This document shows positions 63,751 to 64,000 of a DNA stretch of 64,000 nt, piece by piece. Position 1 is the first letter of the stretch, and every line of letters starts with the position of its first letter. Under the pieces are notes generated by a model that was given only the letters and a program-made list of their open reading frames with translations, was not told the DNA's origin and made no database searches. Both the position numbers and the translations under genes were made by a program. Source of the DNA: Salarias fasciatus (taxonomy: Eukaryota; Chordata; Actinopteri; Blenniiformes; Blenniidae). The stretch lies in contig NC_043746.1 in NCBI RefSeq assembly GCF_902148845.1, positions 8,147,055 to 8,211,054 on the forward strand, given 5' to 3'.

Positions 63751-64000
63751 ATGTCCGTGCAGCAGCTCGTACTCCTGACCTTCTCCCTGACCTTCTCCCA
63801 GGGGTGAGGGGGTCTGAAAACATTGCATGGGTGTATTGATTTCAAAAGAAAGCTGCTAAAACATGAACATTCATGGTCCATTTTCCATCCCTTCCTCTCA
63901 TTACTTTTCCATCCCTCTACTTGTGGCAGCGACTGTACGTTCCCTAGCAACCACTGGGGTGAATGGAACGACTCCCAGCTTCAGCCGACCATTCAGAAGC
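63751..64000 (+). CDS. 5' part of a secreted or membrane protein gene (runs off the window)
   Basis: The first exon, 63,751-63,803, codes for MSVQQLVLLTFSLTFSQG, a short hydrophobic signal peptide. It ends at a good donor (GGG|gtgagg region, phase 2). The second exon starts at 63,931 after cttgtggcag, stays in frame to the window end and reads DCTFPSNHWGEWNDSQLQPT. The pattern C-x-F-P-x4-W-x2-W right after a signal peptide recalls a cysteine-containing extracellular domain of animal cell-surface proteins (C.FP..W.G.W type, seen in DUF7044-like modules). That link is from memory and the gene cannot be named. No 5' UTR splice or promoter is identified. At most 42 residues of the protein lie in the window. 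Confidence 0.6.

Overview
The window looks like nuclear DNA of a ray-finned (teleost) fish, probably a spiny-rayed percomorph. The evidence is compact split genes with short GT-AG introns, many long (CA)n/(TG)n tracts, a TTAA-flanked foldback transposon of a type common in fish, eroded copies of fish interspersed repeats, and a tandem pair of wnt8a genes, an arrangement known from teleosts. No prokaryotic, viral or organellar features were seen.

Layout: bases 1-27,000 hold no gene I can support, only microsatellites, homopolymers, repeat fragments and one intact-looking MITE (24,862-25,278). A small thymosin-beta gene lies at 28,302-28,712 with its poly(A) signal at 29,078. After about 2.8 kb of non-coding DNA come two head-to-tail six-exon wnt8a genes (31,942-34,001 and 34,528-36,170), only about 0.5 kb apart. 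The first has a clear TATA box. Each has its own AATAAA, and both carry the same 12-base element upstream of the start. After about 6 kb without a supported gene, syce3 (meiotic synaptonemal complex) lies on the minus strand (42,964-43,341), with an unexplained exon-like ORF just downstream of it. foxi1, a forkhead factor with two coding exons, follows on the plus strand (45,294-46,572). The remaining 17 kb is mostly non-coding and microsatellite-rich. At the right edge (63,751-64,000) the first two exons of a secreted or membrane protein begin and run out of the window.

The genes do not form one pathway. wnt8a encodes secreted ligands that pattern ventrolateral and posterior mesoderm and neurectoderm. 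foxi1 acts in otic/placodal and ionocyte development. thymosin-beta sequesters G-actin. syce3 acts in meiosis. Long gene-free flanks around developmental genes such as wnt8a and foxi1 often hold distal enhancers, but none can be proven here.

The points most worth a second look are: the bicistronic-type wnt8a locus with a shared TTCTTTGAAGTG promoter element; the SGSC to SESC change next to the lipid-modified serine of the second Wnt8a; its 78-base last intron, which is open and in frame; and the extra terminal-exon candidate downstream of syce3.
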